The notes under the pieces are model-generated. The model saw only the letters and a list, made by a program, of their open reading frames with translations, was not told the origin of the DNA and ran no database searches. 42,190 nt of DNA from Halieaceae bacterium. Lineage in GTDB: Bacteria; Pseudomonadota; Gammaproteobacteria; Pseudomonadales; Halieaceae. The position numbers and the translations under genes are program-made. Shown one piece after another: positions 8,704 through 17,190 of the stretch (positions are counted from its first letter, which is position 1; each line of letters starts with the position of its first letter). The DNA is taken from assembly GCA_024640505.1 (NCBI GenBank), contig JAHEEV010000025.1, positions 1 through 42,190 of the forward strand, in the 5' to 3' direction.

Positions 8704-10510
8704 CGGCTGCCGCCCCTCCAACGCCTTCCGCGGATATCGGATTGCCCGCGACGCCCAGCCCTGTCAGTCTGCAGGACAGCCGCGCCGGTCCGACCATATT
8801 CAATGTTATCGAAAGCTCGCCAGGCAAGGGGCTGTCCCCGGCAACAGCTCCGGTCCAGCGCGTCGCGGACTGACTCGCCAGGTCCCGGGGACTGTAATCA
8901 CCCTGGTAGACAGGATAGAGTCGCGCAAACAGCGCCCCCGCATGAGACAGGAGAATATCACGCGTCAGGTAGTGAAAGCCGCCCTGCAAGGTTGCCCCTA
9001 TCCCGGCCAGGCCGCCGCGCGCTGCAGGGACATATTTCAGATCCACCAGACCGGACGGACAGTCCGGCAGGGCATCCGCAGCCGGGTCGATCGCCGGGAG
9101 ATGCGCATAGGCCAGCTCCCGCGACTGGAAAAAGTCGTCGAAGTGGTAAACGTACTCGGGTCTGAATCGCAGGAGCCTCATGTCCAGGCCCTCTCTCAGG
9201 GCGGGCTTCTCACCGGCGGCATACAGCCGACCGGCAGTCTGCAGGCTCGATATCTCCTGCTGCAGATAGGCTCCACCGGGTACTATGATGACGTGAATGC
9301 CCAGCAGTATTGCCGCCAGCCCAGCAACCCGGCGCCAGCCCTGAAGTCGCACCAGGGCGCTGGCCAGCAGCCCGGAAATTGCGACCCAGTACAGGGCCAC
9401 GATGGTGTTATAGCGCTCATAGCTGGGACCGTGTGCGTAATTGGGTTGCTCGATAACCCGGCCCAGCTGGACTGCCACAGCCACACCCAGGCACCAGGCT
9501 CCGGCCAGAAGACAGAGCTTCTGCCAGGGGTGAAGCCCGCCAGCATGAGCGGACGGCGGCATTAGCATCCGGAACCATCCGATTCCCAGGGGAATGAGAG
9601 AGAGTGCGAAAAACAGACCGGCAATGACCGGCTGCGAGGCAGACAGGGGCCAGCACAAAAGCGTCATGGCTCTCCTGACTATCCGGGTGACGTCGTTGGC
9701 CTCGATCGCCGATCGACCCGCATCCTGTATATCCGCAATCACCGCGGGATCTCCCGCGTTCCAGGTTGCGGCGATCCGGGCATCCGAACTGATTCCGCGC
9801 GTATAGAGAAATGTCAGAAAGAGACTGAGGCACACCGTAATCATCAGCGTGCGTCGACGACCGGAAAGGCCCGCCAGCGGCACCAGCAGCCACGCGATCA
9901 CGCCCGCAAAGGTCGTAAGGGCGGAAAGGGTCGCCAGTGCATAGGCCAACAACCAGTCCATCAGTCCTGGCGGCCCATCACGTCTGACAAGCACTGCAAA
10001 TGCCAGCAACCCGAGAGCCACACACAGGTGCCAGCTGGTGTTGATGGCGTTGGTAATATTCCAGAGGTGAGCCGGTGCGAACAACAAAACACCGGTGACA
10101 GCGGAAATAAAGACCCAGACTATCCGGTCACCGCAAAAATACTGCCAGGCACCCCGCGTGAATATCGCGAATATCGTCACGATACTCAACCAGCCGGAGG
10201 CATAGAGCAGCTGGCTGCTGCCGCCAAAGAAGCTGATATCGAGCGCAACCAGCGAACGCGGCAGGGCAATGCGATGCGCCGCATAATGTGGCTCGAGGAG
10301 TACCAGCCAATCCCGCCATTGGCTGTCGCCCTCGAGCAGGGGCATGAGTTCGTCCAGAATAACGAAGATGTCGCGCCACGGCATCTGTGGATGCCAGCGG
10401 GACCACATCAGGAGGGTCCAACCCACCCAGAAGAGTGCTGCTGCGACGGCCGCCGACACCAGGGCGATCGCCGCTATCGTTGACGGACTACTGTGTGAGT
10501 ACGATCGCAT
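8696..10510 (-). CDS. Large polytopic membrane protein, unnamed family (paralogue A)
   Basis: This 604-residue protein has about ten transmembrane helices followed by a hydrophilic C-terminal region of roughly 170 residues. The first extracytoplasmic loop reads WRDIFVILDEL then EPHYAAHRIALPRSLV. The protein at 11393-12709 has the matching FADDIFDVV and AQHNDHRTIASRLV in the same position, so the two are homologous. An acidic first loop and multiple helices suggest a GT-C-like glycosyltransferase or a polymerase/ligase for surface glycan, but I do not recognise a named family. It heads the minus-strand group reaching down to 5845 and is divergent from the sulfotransferase at 10622. Confidence 0.75.
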   Translation of the reverse strand: MRSYSHSSPSTIAAIALVSAAVAAALFWVGWTLLMWSRWHPQMPWRDIFVILDELMPLLEGDSQWRDWLVLLEPHYAAHRIALPRSLVALDISFFGGSSQLLYASGWLSIVTIFAIFTRGAWQYFCGDRIVWVFISAVTGVLLFAPAHLWNITNAINTSWHLCVALGLLAFAVLVRRDGPPGLMDWLLAYALATLSALTTFAGVIAWLLVPLAGLSGRRRTLMITVCLSLFLTFLYTRGISSDARIAATWNAGDPAVIADIQDAGRSAIEANDVTRIVRRAMTLLCWPLSASQPVIAGLFFALSLIPLGIGWFRMLMPPSAHAGGLHPWQKLCLLAGAWCLGVAVAVQLGRVIEQPNYAHGPSYERYNTIVALYWVAISGLLASALVRLQGWRRVAGLAAILLGIHVIIVPGGAYLQQEISSLQTAGRLYAAGEKPALREGLDMRLLRFRPEYVYHFDDFFQSRELAYAHLPAIDPAADALPDCPSGLVDLKYVPAARGGLAGIGATLQGGFHYLTRDILLSHAGALFARLYPVYQGDYSPRDLASQSATRWTGAVAGDSPLPGELSITLNMVGPARLSCRLTGLGVAGNPISAEGVGGAAADV

Positions 10511-10621
10511 ACGTGCGGTGAAGGCAGCCGTCCGCTAGACTCCGGCCCCAACCCCCCTTAAAATAAAATTTCATCGTCATTCCCAACCTGGCAGATCGCA
10601 CGCCGGAAGATCTGATACCCA

Positions 10622-11377
10622 ATGCCAAAAGCCAGGCCGCAGCCCGGGCCTATCTCTCTCAGCCGCAGAGTCGTCTTTCTTCACGTCGCAAAAACTGCAG
10701 GGACCTCTATCGTGCATTTTTTCCGCGAAAGATTGCCCGCCGGCACGATCTGCTCTCACGGCGACTTTCTCGGTTTCCCACAACATCGACCTGACTTTCA
10801 ACGCCAGTTGAGACAATACCAGTTCGTGTCGGGTCACTTCGGCTATATCGACGTCGCAGACCTGTTGCAGGACTCTTATAGTTTTACCTTTCTCAGGGAC
10901 CCTGTTGATCGTGTCCTGTCATTGTACAAATTTTGCATGCATCCGGATATGCAACAGCGATTTGCGGTGGCCAGGGCTGCCCGTGATCTCGGGCTGGAAG
11001 GTTTTCTCAACTCGAAACTCCCCGAGGTCTGTGAAATGCTGGATAACCAGCAAACCTGGCAGTTCGCACGCATGTACTGGCGCGAGGACCGCGAGGCACT
11101 GGCCCACCTCTCAGAGCGTGAACTGCTGGAAATGGCACAAGCGCATCTGGGTGAATTCAGCCATACTGGCCTCACGGAAACCTTTGATGAGGATTTCGCC
11201 CGGATACTGCGTGACCTCGGAGTCACGGAGACTGTACCGCGGGCCAGGCAGTTCCAGACGGCGGAACCCGTTACCCGGGAGCAGTTGCAACCCGCCACGC
11301 TGGCACTGCTGCAAGAGCGTGTCGGGCTGGATTACAGCCTGCTCGATTTTGTCCGCGCCCGGCGCAACCAGCCTTGA
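10622..11377 (+). CDS. Sulfotransferase (family 2-type, PAPS-dependent)
   Basis: This is a 251-residue soluble protein. Residues 21-30, HVAKTAGTSI, form the 5'-phosphosulfate-binding loop. Residues 90-102, FLRDPVDRVLSLY, form the 3'-phosphate-binding motif. Both follow the pattern of the Sulfotransfer_2 group that includes carbohydrate 2-O-sulfotransferases. Such enzymes move sulfate from PAPS to a sugar hydroxyl. The acceptor is unknown; the setting suggests a surface glycan or glycolipid. It is followed after 15 bases by the membrane protein at 11393, so the two are probably co-transcribed, and it is divergent from the 8696-10510 gene. Confidence 0.88.
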   Translation: MPKARPQPGPISLSRRVVFLHVAKTAGTSIVHFFRERLPAGTICSHGDFLGFPQHRPDFQRQLRQYQFVSGHFGYIDVADLLQDSYSFTFLRDPVDRVLSLYKFCMHPDMQQRFAVARAARDLGLEGFLNSKLPEVCEMLDNQQTWQFARMYWREDREALAHLSERELLEMAQAHLGEFSHTGLTETFDEDFARILRDLGVTETVPRARQFQTAEPVTREQLQPATLALLQERVGLDYSLLDFVRARRNQP

Positions 11378-11392
11378 ACAGGTCCATCACCC

Positions 11393-12709
11393 ATGCAGAG
11401 TGAGGTAAGCCCGGGCGCACCGCTGCCTCTGGTCACGACCTGGCTGCCCGCCATTCTCATCCTTGCGGTAATTGGCTGCTATTTCAGTTTCCTCAACCAG
11501 CACGCCATAAATGTCCCCTTTGCCGATGACATCTTCGATGTGGTCAAGGTTGTCTCAGATGTCCTGACCGCCGACGACCGTGACTCCGCCATCCGTGTTC
11601 TCTATGCACAACACAACGACCATCGCACGATTGCCTCGCGGCTGGTTTACCTCGGCAGCTACGGGGTGCTCGGCGAGCTGGACTTTCGCGTGCTCACTTT
11701 TCTCGCCAATCTGGCGTTGCCGCTGCTGGTTCTCTTTTTTTACCTCGTGCTGCGCGGGCACACCGCGAGATACCTGATCATACTGCCGGTTGCGCTCATA
11801 CTGTTCCAGCTGCGGGCGTATGGCATCATGCTTTGGAGCATGGCCGCGTTTGCCTATTTTTACGTGTTTCTTTACGGCTGCTATAGCCTGTACTTCCTGC
11901 ATAAGGTATCGCCCGCCCGATTCGCCCTCGCCGTTCTGCTGGCTATCCTGGCCACCTTCACCCTGGCTTCAGGGCAGCTGATCTGGTTGTTGGGTTTCGT
12001 GAGCCTGCTTTACCAGGCGGCCGTTCGCAAGTCGGCTTCCTACGGCTATCTCATCGGCTGGTCCATTCTGGCTTTTCTTGCCTGGCAACTGTGGCGCATT
12101 GGTCTCGCAACACCGAACACGCCATTGGCCATGGTGGACAGAGTATTGGCCGACCCGGGGTATTACCTGCTCTATACCCTCACCCTGATGGGGAACACGG
12201 TGACCGAGCAGAGCGTGGCCCTGGCTGCAGGTACGGGTGGCGTCATGCTGGTCACCTTCCTGGCACTGCTGCTGCGCCCAACCGGCGAGAATGATCTCAG
12301 GCTGGAGCTATGCTGTGGCTATGTGGTGCTGTCGATCATTGCCATGACGATGGGCAGGGCGCCCTACTCCACCGTGGAATATGCGCTTTCGTCCCGTTAC
12401 AGCTTCCCGTCCACCCTGTTGCTGGCTGGCCTCTGGGCGCTACTGGCGAGTAAGCACCTCAAGCGACAAACGGCCACCTGTGCCGTCGCCATACTTGTGG
12501 GCTGCCTCTATTCCCTGGACTCTTACCGGCACTATGCAGCGCCCCTGCAACACCATTTGGAAAAGCGGGTGGACAATTTCAACCGGGGCAGGTACTGGTC
12601 CTGGCCGCGGCCGATCGGGGAAACCAACGCCATTGTGAACGAGGCCATCTCGCAGGGCATCTACACGCCGCCAGATCGTCCGCTGTCGAGGCCCACAGTC
12701 ACCCCCTAG
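11393..12709 (+). CDS. Polytopic membrane protein, unnamed family (paralogue B)
   Basis: This 438-residue protein has about ten to eleven transmembrane helices. It shares with 8696-10510 the first-loop pattern DDIFDVV ... HNDHRT ... SRLV and a later Arg-Tyr pair (SSRYSFPSTLLL). It lacks the long soluble C-terminal domain of paralogue A. The acidic pair in the first loop (PFADDIF) resembles the catalytic position of GT-C enzymes, but this is inference and no family name can be given. It lies directly behind the sulfotransferase. Its 3' end overlaps the convergent gene at 12699 by 11 bases. Confidence 0.75.
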   Translation: MQSEVSPGAPLPLVTTWLPAILILAVIGCYFSFLNQHAINVPFADDIFDVVKVVSDVLTADDRDSAIRVLYAQHNDHRTIASRLVYLGSYGVLGELDFRVLTFLANLALPLLVLFFYLVLRGHTARYLIILPVALILFQLRAYGIMLWSMAAFAYFYVFLYGCYSLYFLHKVSPARFALAVLLAILATFTLASGQLIWLLGFVSLLYQAAVRKSASYGYLIGWSILAFLAWQLWRIGLATPNTPLAMVDRVLADPGYYLLYTLTLMGNTVTEQSVALAAGTGGVMLVTFLALLLRPTGENDLRLELCCGYVVLSIIAMTMGRAPYSTVEYALSSRYSFPSTLLLAGLWALLASKHLKRQTATCAVAILVGCLYSLDSYRHYAAPLQHHLEKRVDNFNRGRYWSWPRPIGETNAIVNEAISQGIYTPPDRPLSRPTVTP

Positions 12710-14315
12710 GGCGCCAGACCTGGATATTGTAGGTACCTCCCCCGTGTCGGTCCGTCATGGAAAGCTGTATTTTCTGCTCGACGGCGTAGTGTCGGGACAG
12801 AAACACCCTGCCTTCCACCTCTTCGAAGGGTGGGGGATTCCTGAGAAATATGCCGCGCATCTCCCAGGGTGACACCAGGATCAGGTCGAACTCCCGGCGC
12901 TCTATTTTCCTGTAGATCCGCGTCATGTAGTCGTTCCAGACCGCACTGACCCTGTCCTCCTCCCGGGACTTCAGGAACCAGTCCGGCTTGCTGGCCGCCA
13001 GTGGGAAATAGAAGGTGTGGCCATCCTGATAGACCGTTTTTCCCTGCTCCAGCAGCGTCATGACCAGCATCTGGCTGGCGAGAACATCCTCGCTCCCGGC
13101 GATAAGCTGCTCCATTTTACGCCAGCTATCCATATCTACGGAGAAGTCCTTGTGCAGAATCGCATAGGCCTGGAAGAAATTCAGCGACAGCAGGGGAACC
13201 ACGATCCAGGATCGGACGGGAGACCTGGAAATAAGGCCTATTCCCGCCAACAACAGAAAAGGAGACATTAACTGGAAAAGATAGGTCATCCAGTTTCCGG
13301 GATTACGACCCAGTGAAAAGACGATGGCCGCCGTGGCCCAGAACAAACAGAACCAGAAATAATCCAGCGGCCTGTCCAACAAGGGGCCTTTCAAACCACG
13401 CCTTGCAAGCGCCAGTAAACCCAACCCGGTGCGCGGTCTCCGTATTGCGCCGGCGTCCCGGATCAACAGAAATCCGGCTATCGACATCGCGATCAGCAGT
13501 CCCGCATAAGTCCCCAGGTAGAAGCGGACCTGCAAGCCGAGTATCTGCCAGGTCTGGAGGCCCCTGGCCGCAGCTGCCGGGGCAAACAGCGTGTTATCCA
13601 GGTAATAGGGGCTGGTGTAATGAACGGCGAACAGGCTCGCCAGCAGCAGTGTCGCGTAGGCCACCCCCAGCAGTAGCGCGCGGCGCATAGACACACACAA
13701 AAAAAGATACAGGCACAGTATTGCCATAGCGAGGAGGAAATACTGCTTGGTATAAAAGGATAACAATCCGCAGAGCAGGGAGAAGACAAGGCTGCCCGTG
13801 CTGAAGCGGAAATGCCACGGCACCAGTAATACGGCGAGAAACAACGCGACGCCCGGTGCATTCGTGCTGGAGACCGGGGTGCCATAAAAAAGCAGTGCAG
13901 CATACATCAGCAGGGCGACTGCAATTCCGTTCAGCCGGGACGCTCCATTTCTCATGGCGGTAAAACCGCACAGCGCTGATGACGCAACAATGAAGATGGC
14001 TGATACAGATCTGTGCAATTGGAACGTATTCCCGAACAGCAGGGACAGGGGAGCCACAAGCAGGTTGTACAGCGGAGGATAAACATCGGCCGCCTGGGGC
14101 TGGAAAGCCCGCGTGTAAGGGTTGTTGCCGTCCGCAATAATGCCGGTAATCAACGGCATGGTGCCTTCGTAGAGATCGAGCGGGATCGGGGCCACAATGA
14201 TCTGCCAGTGGTGATAAACGAGCCCCAGGAACAAAAGGGCGCTACAGGCAGCGTAAAGGTACTGCCATGCAGAATCATTAACCCTGTACACTGTCACTGC
14301 CCCCGGGCATATCAA
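12699..14315 (-). CDS. GT-C-like polytopic membrane protein (putative glycosyltransferase)
   Basis: This protein of about 538 residues has some ten transmembrane helices and a soluble C-terminal domain of roughly 150 residues. The first loop reads LDLYEGTMPL ... GNNPYTR ... DVYPPLYN, the acidic-loop layout of GT-C enzymes (ArnT/PMT-like superfamily) that use polyprenyl-phosphate sugars outside the inner membrane. A related arrangement (YDDEGLMML ... GYQPYSE ... WLYGPAQL) is seen at 24788-26641. The start is uncertain: TTG at 14315, or GTG at 14297 or 14291. The last has a GGGGG ribosome site at about 8 bases. A TATAAT box lies at 14359-14354 on the minus strand. Confidence 0.78.
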   Translation of the reverse strand: MICPGAVTVYRVNDSAWQYLYAACSALLFLGLVYHHWQIIVAPIPLDLYEGTMPLITGIIADGNNPYTRAFQPQAADVYPPLYNLLVAPLSLLFGNTFQLHRSVSAIFIVASSALCGFTAMRNGASRLNGIAVALLMYAALLFYGTPVSSTNAPGVALFLAVLLVPWHFRFSTGSLVFSLLCGLLSFYTKQYFLLAMAILCLYLFLCVSMRRALLLGVAYATLLLASLFAVHYTSPYYLDNTLFAPAAAARGLQTWQILGLQVRFYLGTYAGLLIAMSIAGFLLIRDAGAIRRPRTGLGLLALARRGLKGPLLDRPLDYFWFCLFWATAAIVFSLGRNPGNWMTYLFQLMSPFLLLAGIGLISRSPVRSWIVVPLLSLNFFQAYAILHKDFSVDMDSWRKMEQLIAGSEDVLASQMLVMTLLEQGKTVYQDGHTFYFPLAASKPDWFLKSREEDRVSAVWNDYMTRIYRKIERREFDLILVSPWEMRGIFLRNPPPFEEVEGRVFLSRHYAVEQKIQLSMTDRHGGGTYNIQVWRPRG

Positions 14316-14487
14316 CTCTCGACGCGTATTATTGCTCTGAACACAAGGGCGAAATTATAACTGGGGCGATAAGCTACTTCCTAGTAGCACCGCCGACCCA
14401 CTCTGTAACCGACTGGCAATCTCCAGGGAGAGTCTTTATCCTATACCGATTCGCTGGCATCCAGCGGCAAATGATCCAGATGAACTC

Positions 14488-15399
14488 ATGCCTCCCATTA
14501 ACGCTCACCTGAAGCAGGCCACCAACCTGATCTTTGTGCAGGTTGCGGCCATTTACCTGCTTGTCGCGGCGGTGGCCTGGCTGGTATCCACGCTGGAACC
14601 GGGGCCGAACCCGACGTTCCTGCTGTGCAGCCTCGCGGCCTGGAGCATTATAGGCTGGTGCCAGTTCGCCCTGTTCAACGCCCTCCACGAAGGCCTTCAC
14701 AACCGATTCGGATCCCCTCACCATAACCTGCCTTGCTATGCCCTGACGGCTTACCCCATGGGATTCGACGATAGCTATCGACGCATTCACCTGGACCACC
14801 ACAAGTATTTTGGTGATCCGGACCACGACCCCGATTTTCCGAATTACGGAAACTTTCCGCGAACCCGGCGGGCCTTTCTGCTGCGCCTGCTGCTCAACCT
14901 CTGTGGCTGGTTCGCCCTGCTGCAGTTTCTCGGCCTGCGGCAGAACTCGGTGGAGACAGACAAGCAACAGCAGGGAAACACATCCCAGGGCAACATGATC
15001 AAGGTGCTGGCAACACAGGGCATTCTTTTTCTGCTATTCAGCGTCAGTATCGGATGGTTCTACTATGTCTGGCTGTGGCTGATCCCGCTGGTCACCTTCG
15101 GCAAATTCTTCACCTCCACTCGCGCATTTTGCGAGCATGGCAGCCCGGAGGGTGTGCCCGTGATAAGGACGATTACGGGGCCCTACCTGCAGGAGAAAAT
15201 ACTCGGGATTTTCTGCTTCAATTATCATGCGGAACATCACCACAGTGTCGGCATTCCCTATCACAGACTGGCTCAAGCCCACACCTTACTGGAAGACGAG
15301 CTATACCATTCTTCAAAACACACCGGCGCTCGCTACGAATACTACGACGGGGGCTACTTACGCCTGCTTTTCCAGTGGTTCCGCGCTCTTCCCGCTTAA
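14488..15399 (+). CDS. Membrane fatty acid desaturase/hydroxylase
   Basis: This 303-residue protein has the three histidine boxes of the di-iron membrane desaturase superfamily: His67-EGLH, His101-LDHH and His247-AEHHH. Four or so transmembrane segments lie between them. The family introduces double bonds or hydroxyl groups into acyl chains or carotenoids using oxygen. No electron donor domain is fused. It heads a plus-strand series of methyltransferases and an acyltransferase, so it may tailor a lipid or lipid anchor of the glycan rather than bulk membrane lipid; that is inference. The ATG at 14488 lacks a strong ribosome site. Confidence 0.88.
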   Translation: MPPINAHLKQATNLIFVQVAAIYLLVAAVAWLVSTLEPGPNPTFLLCSLAAWSIIGWCQFALFNALHEGLHNRFGSPHHNLPCYALTAYPMGFDDSYRRIHLDHHKYFGDPDHDPDFPNYGNFPRTRRAFLLRLLLNLCGWFALLQFLGLRQNSVETDKQQQGNTSQGNMIKVLATQGILFLLFSVSIGWFYYVWLWLIPLVTFGKFFTSTRAFCEHGSPEGVPVIRTITGPYLQEKILGIFCFNYHAEHHHSVGIPYHRLAQAHTLLEDELYHSSKHTGARYEYYDGGYLRLLFQWFRALPA

Positions 15400-15416
15400 A
15401 CCGGTACCCCTGAACG

Positions 15417-16364
15417 ATGAATCAGCACGCTCAGTGTAACTACTGCCTAGGCGAAGATTACCATGTGGTGAGCGACGGCATCCGGGACTGGGAGTATGGC
15501 GTCGCGGGCAGTTACTCATACCTGGAGTGCGCCACCTGCCGAGGCGTGCAGATTTTTCCTTTTCCGACCCTCGAGGATCTCAAACGAGCTTACGATATCG
15601 ACTACCACGGCTATGCCAGCAGTGCCAGGCGCGGGCCGGTTTTCTCCCTGCTCTACAGTGTGCAGAAAAAGTTGTTTCAGCGAAAAATGCGCCGGCTGAT
15701 CGACCCCTCCTCGAGGGTTCTGGATGTCGGGTGCGGACAGGGCGATTTCCTGCGCAGTCTTAAAGAGTTGGGCACGGCAAAGCTCGAGGGCATCGATTTC
15801 AGCCCAGACATGATAGACGCACTCGCCGCAGAGGGTATCGACGGTTATTGCGGTACATTTCCAGACTTTCCGGGCACGTCCGACACCTACGATATGATCT
15901 CCATGAACAATTATCTGGAGCACACCCTGGAACCGGTAAAAGAACTGGACAAAGCTTATGATTTACTGGCGCCCGGCGGAGTGCTGGTCGGTGAAGTGCC
16001 GGGCTTCGACTCCTGGGAAAGACGCCTGTTTGGCCGATACTGGGGCGGCAACCATGTGCCGCGGCACACTTATCAGTTCTCTTCGACCTTCCTGGTCAAG
16101 CTCTTGCGGGACAGTGGCTACGATACCGTCGAGATACACCATCAACTGAACACCAGTCACTGGGCCCTTTCCGTGCAAAACTTCATGCAACGAAACAAGC
16201 CCGACCTGCGTGGCAACCCGGACCTCAAGCATGGCCGAAGCGGGTACTACGTGCCATTGCTGTTGGCATTTATTCCGATCAATGCAATTTGTGTGCTGTT
16301 CCACAAATCCGGCTGCATTCGCTTCAGCGCACGCAAACCGGTCTCCCGGGCTCCTCATGTCTGA
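15417..16364 (+). CDS. Class I SAM methyltransferase with N-terminal zinc-ribbon-like motif
   Basis: This is a 315-residue protein. Cys7-x2-Cys10 and Cys38-x2-Cys41 near the N terminus form a likely zinc ribbon, as in several sugar methyltransferases. Motif I is VLDVGCGQGDFL (around residue 101), followed by LEGIDFSPDMID and ISMNNYLEHTLEPVKEL. The C-terminal end is hydrophobic. The substrate is probably a sugar of the local glycan. It starts 17 bases after the desaturase stop, and its last 8 bases overlap the start of the next methyltransferase, so the three genes appear to be one transcript. Confidence 0.87.
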   Translation: MNQHAQCNYCLGEDYHVVSDGIRDWEYGVAGSYSYLECATCRGVQIFPFPTLEDLKRAYDIDYHGYASSARRGPVFSLLYSVQKKLFQRKMRRLIDPSSRVLDVGCGQGDFLRSLKELGTAKLEGIDFSPDMIDALAAEGIDGYCGTFPDFPGTSDTYDMISMNNYLEHTLEPVKELDKAYDLLAPGGVLVGEVPGFDSWERRLFGRYWGGNHVPRHTYQFSSTFLVKLLRDSGYDTVEIHHQLNTSHWALSVQNFMQRNKPDLRGNPDLKHGRSGYYVPLLLAFIPINAICVLFHKSGCIRFSARKPVSRAPHV

Positions 16365-17094
16365 AGTTTACGGTCCTAGCGGTTATATCGAGGGTTACCC
16401 GGAGGGCATCGAACGGCACTTCTGGCATATCAGCAGGAACGACATCGTCTATCGATGGCTGGCACCTCGGCTGAAGGCGGAGGACCTGGTCATGGACGTA
16501 GGCTGTGGCACGGGGCATGTGGTCAGGGAATTCCGCTCCCGCGGCATGAAGATACAGGGTGTCGAGATGGGTTCTCCTCCGATCAGCCCCGGGGCAGAGG
16601 CCGCCATACACACACAGAAGGACCTGTTCGATCTCGACCCCGAGCTGAAAAGACGTATAAACGCGGTGCTGCTGCTGGACGTGATCGAACACATGGCTGA
16701 TCGGCGAGAATTTCTGCGCAGGCTGTTCGAAGAGCTGCCCAATTGCCGGCAGATTCTGATAACTGTCCCGGCGCGCATGGAACTGTGGTCAGACTATGAC
16801 GAGTACTGGGGTCACCATCTGCGCTACGACCGCCAGGGACTTGAAGCCGACCTTGTGGACAGCGGGTTTGCACCCCGGAAAATATCCTATTTCTTCCACT
16901 GGCTATATCTGGCATCCAGGGTAATGGGCTGGCTGCGTATTCCCAAGCGCACAGACTTCAAACCGGTCAAACCGGGCAGTCTCAAAGCCTCTTTCCACCG
17001 CATCCTCGGCCTTGTCACCCGACTTGAATCACGCCTTGTTCCTGGCAGTCTCGCGGGCTCCTCCCTTATCTGTATCGCTGACCGCACGCATTAA
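16357..17094 (+). CDS. Class I SAM methyltransferase
   Basis: This 245-residue protein begins MSEVYGPSGYIEGYPEGIER. Motif I is MDVGCGTGHVV (residues 46-56), followed by IQGVEMG and LLLDVIEHMADRREFL, the layout of Methyltransf_23. The C-terminal third is basic and may sit at the membrane. The ATG at 16357 lies within the last codons of the preceding methyltransferase (8-base overlap), which suggests coupling. The frame is open further upstream, but that part only mirrors the preceding gene. No substrate can be named. Confidence 0.85.
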   Translation: MSEVYGPSGYIEGYPEGIERHFWHISRNDIVYRWLAPRLKAEDLVMDVGCGTGHVVREFRSRGMKIQGVEMGSPPISPGAEAAIHTQKDLFDLDPELKRRINAVLLLDVIEHMADRREFLRRLFEELPNCRQILITVPARMELWSDYDEYWGHHLRYDRQGLEADLVDSGFAPRKISYFFHWLYLASRVMGWLRIPKRTDFKPVKPGSLKASFHRILGLVTRLESRLVPGSLAGSSLICIADRTH

Positions 17095-17130
17095 ATGCCT
17101 GCCCGGGAAGCGCGCGATGCATTGCTTTGC

Positions 17131-17158
17131 TTGATGCCCCGTTGGGTTGGGTTATACT
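17131..17158 (+). promoter_or_regulatory. Candidate sigma70-type promoter upstream of the MBOAT gene
   Basis: TTGATG (17131-17136) and TATACT (17153-17158) are separated by 16 bases, 33 bases before the MBOAT start codon. The hexamers match the consensus at four and five of six positions. It would start a new transcript for the acyltransferase, SGNH and glycosyltransferase genes. Confidence 0.5.
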
Positions 17159-17190
17159 AGCGTCGCTCTCCCGGGGACAGCTCTGCGCGA

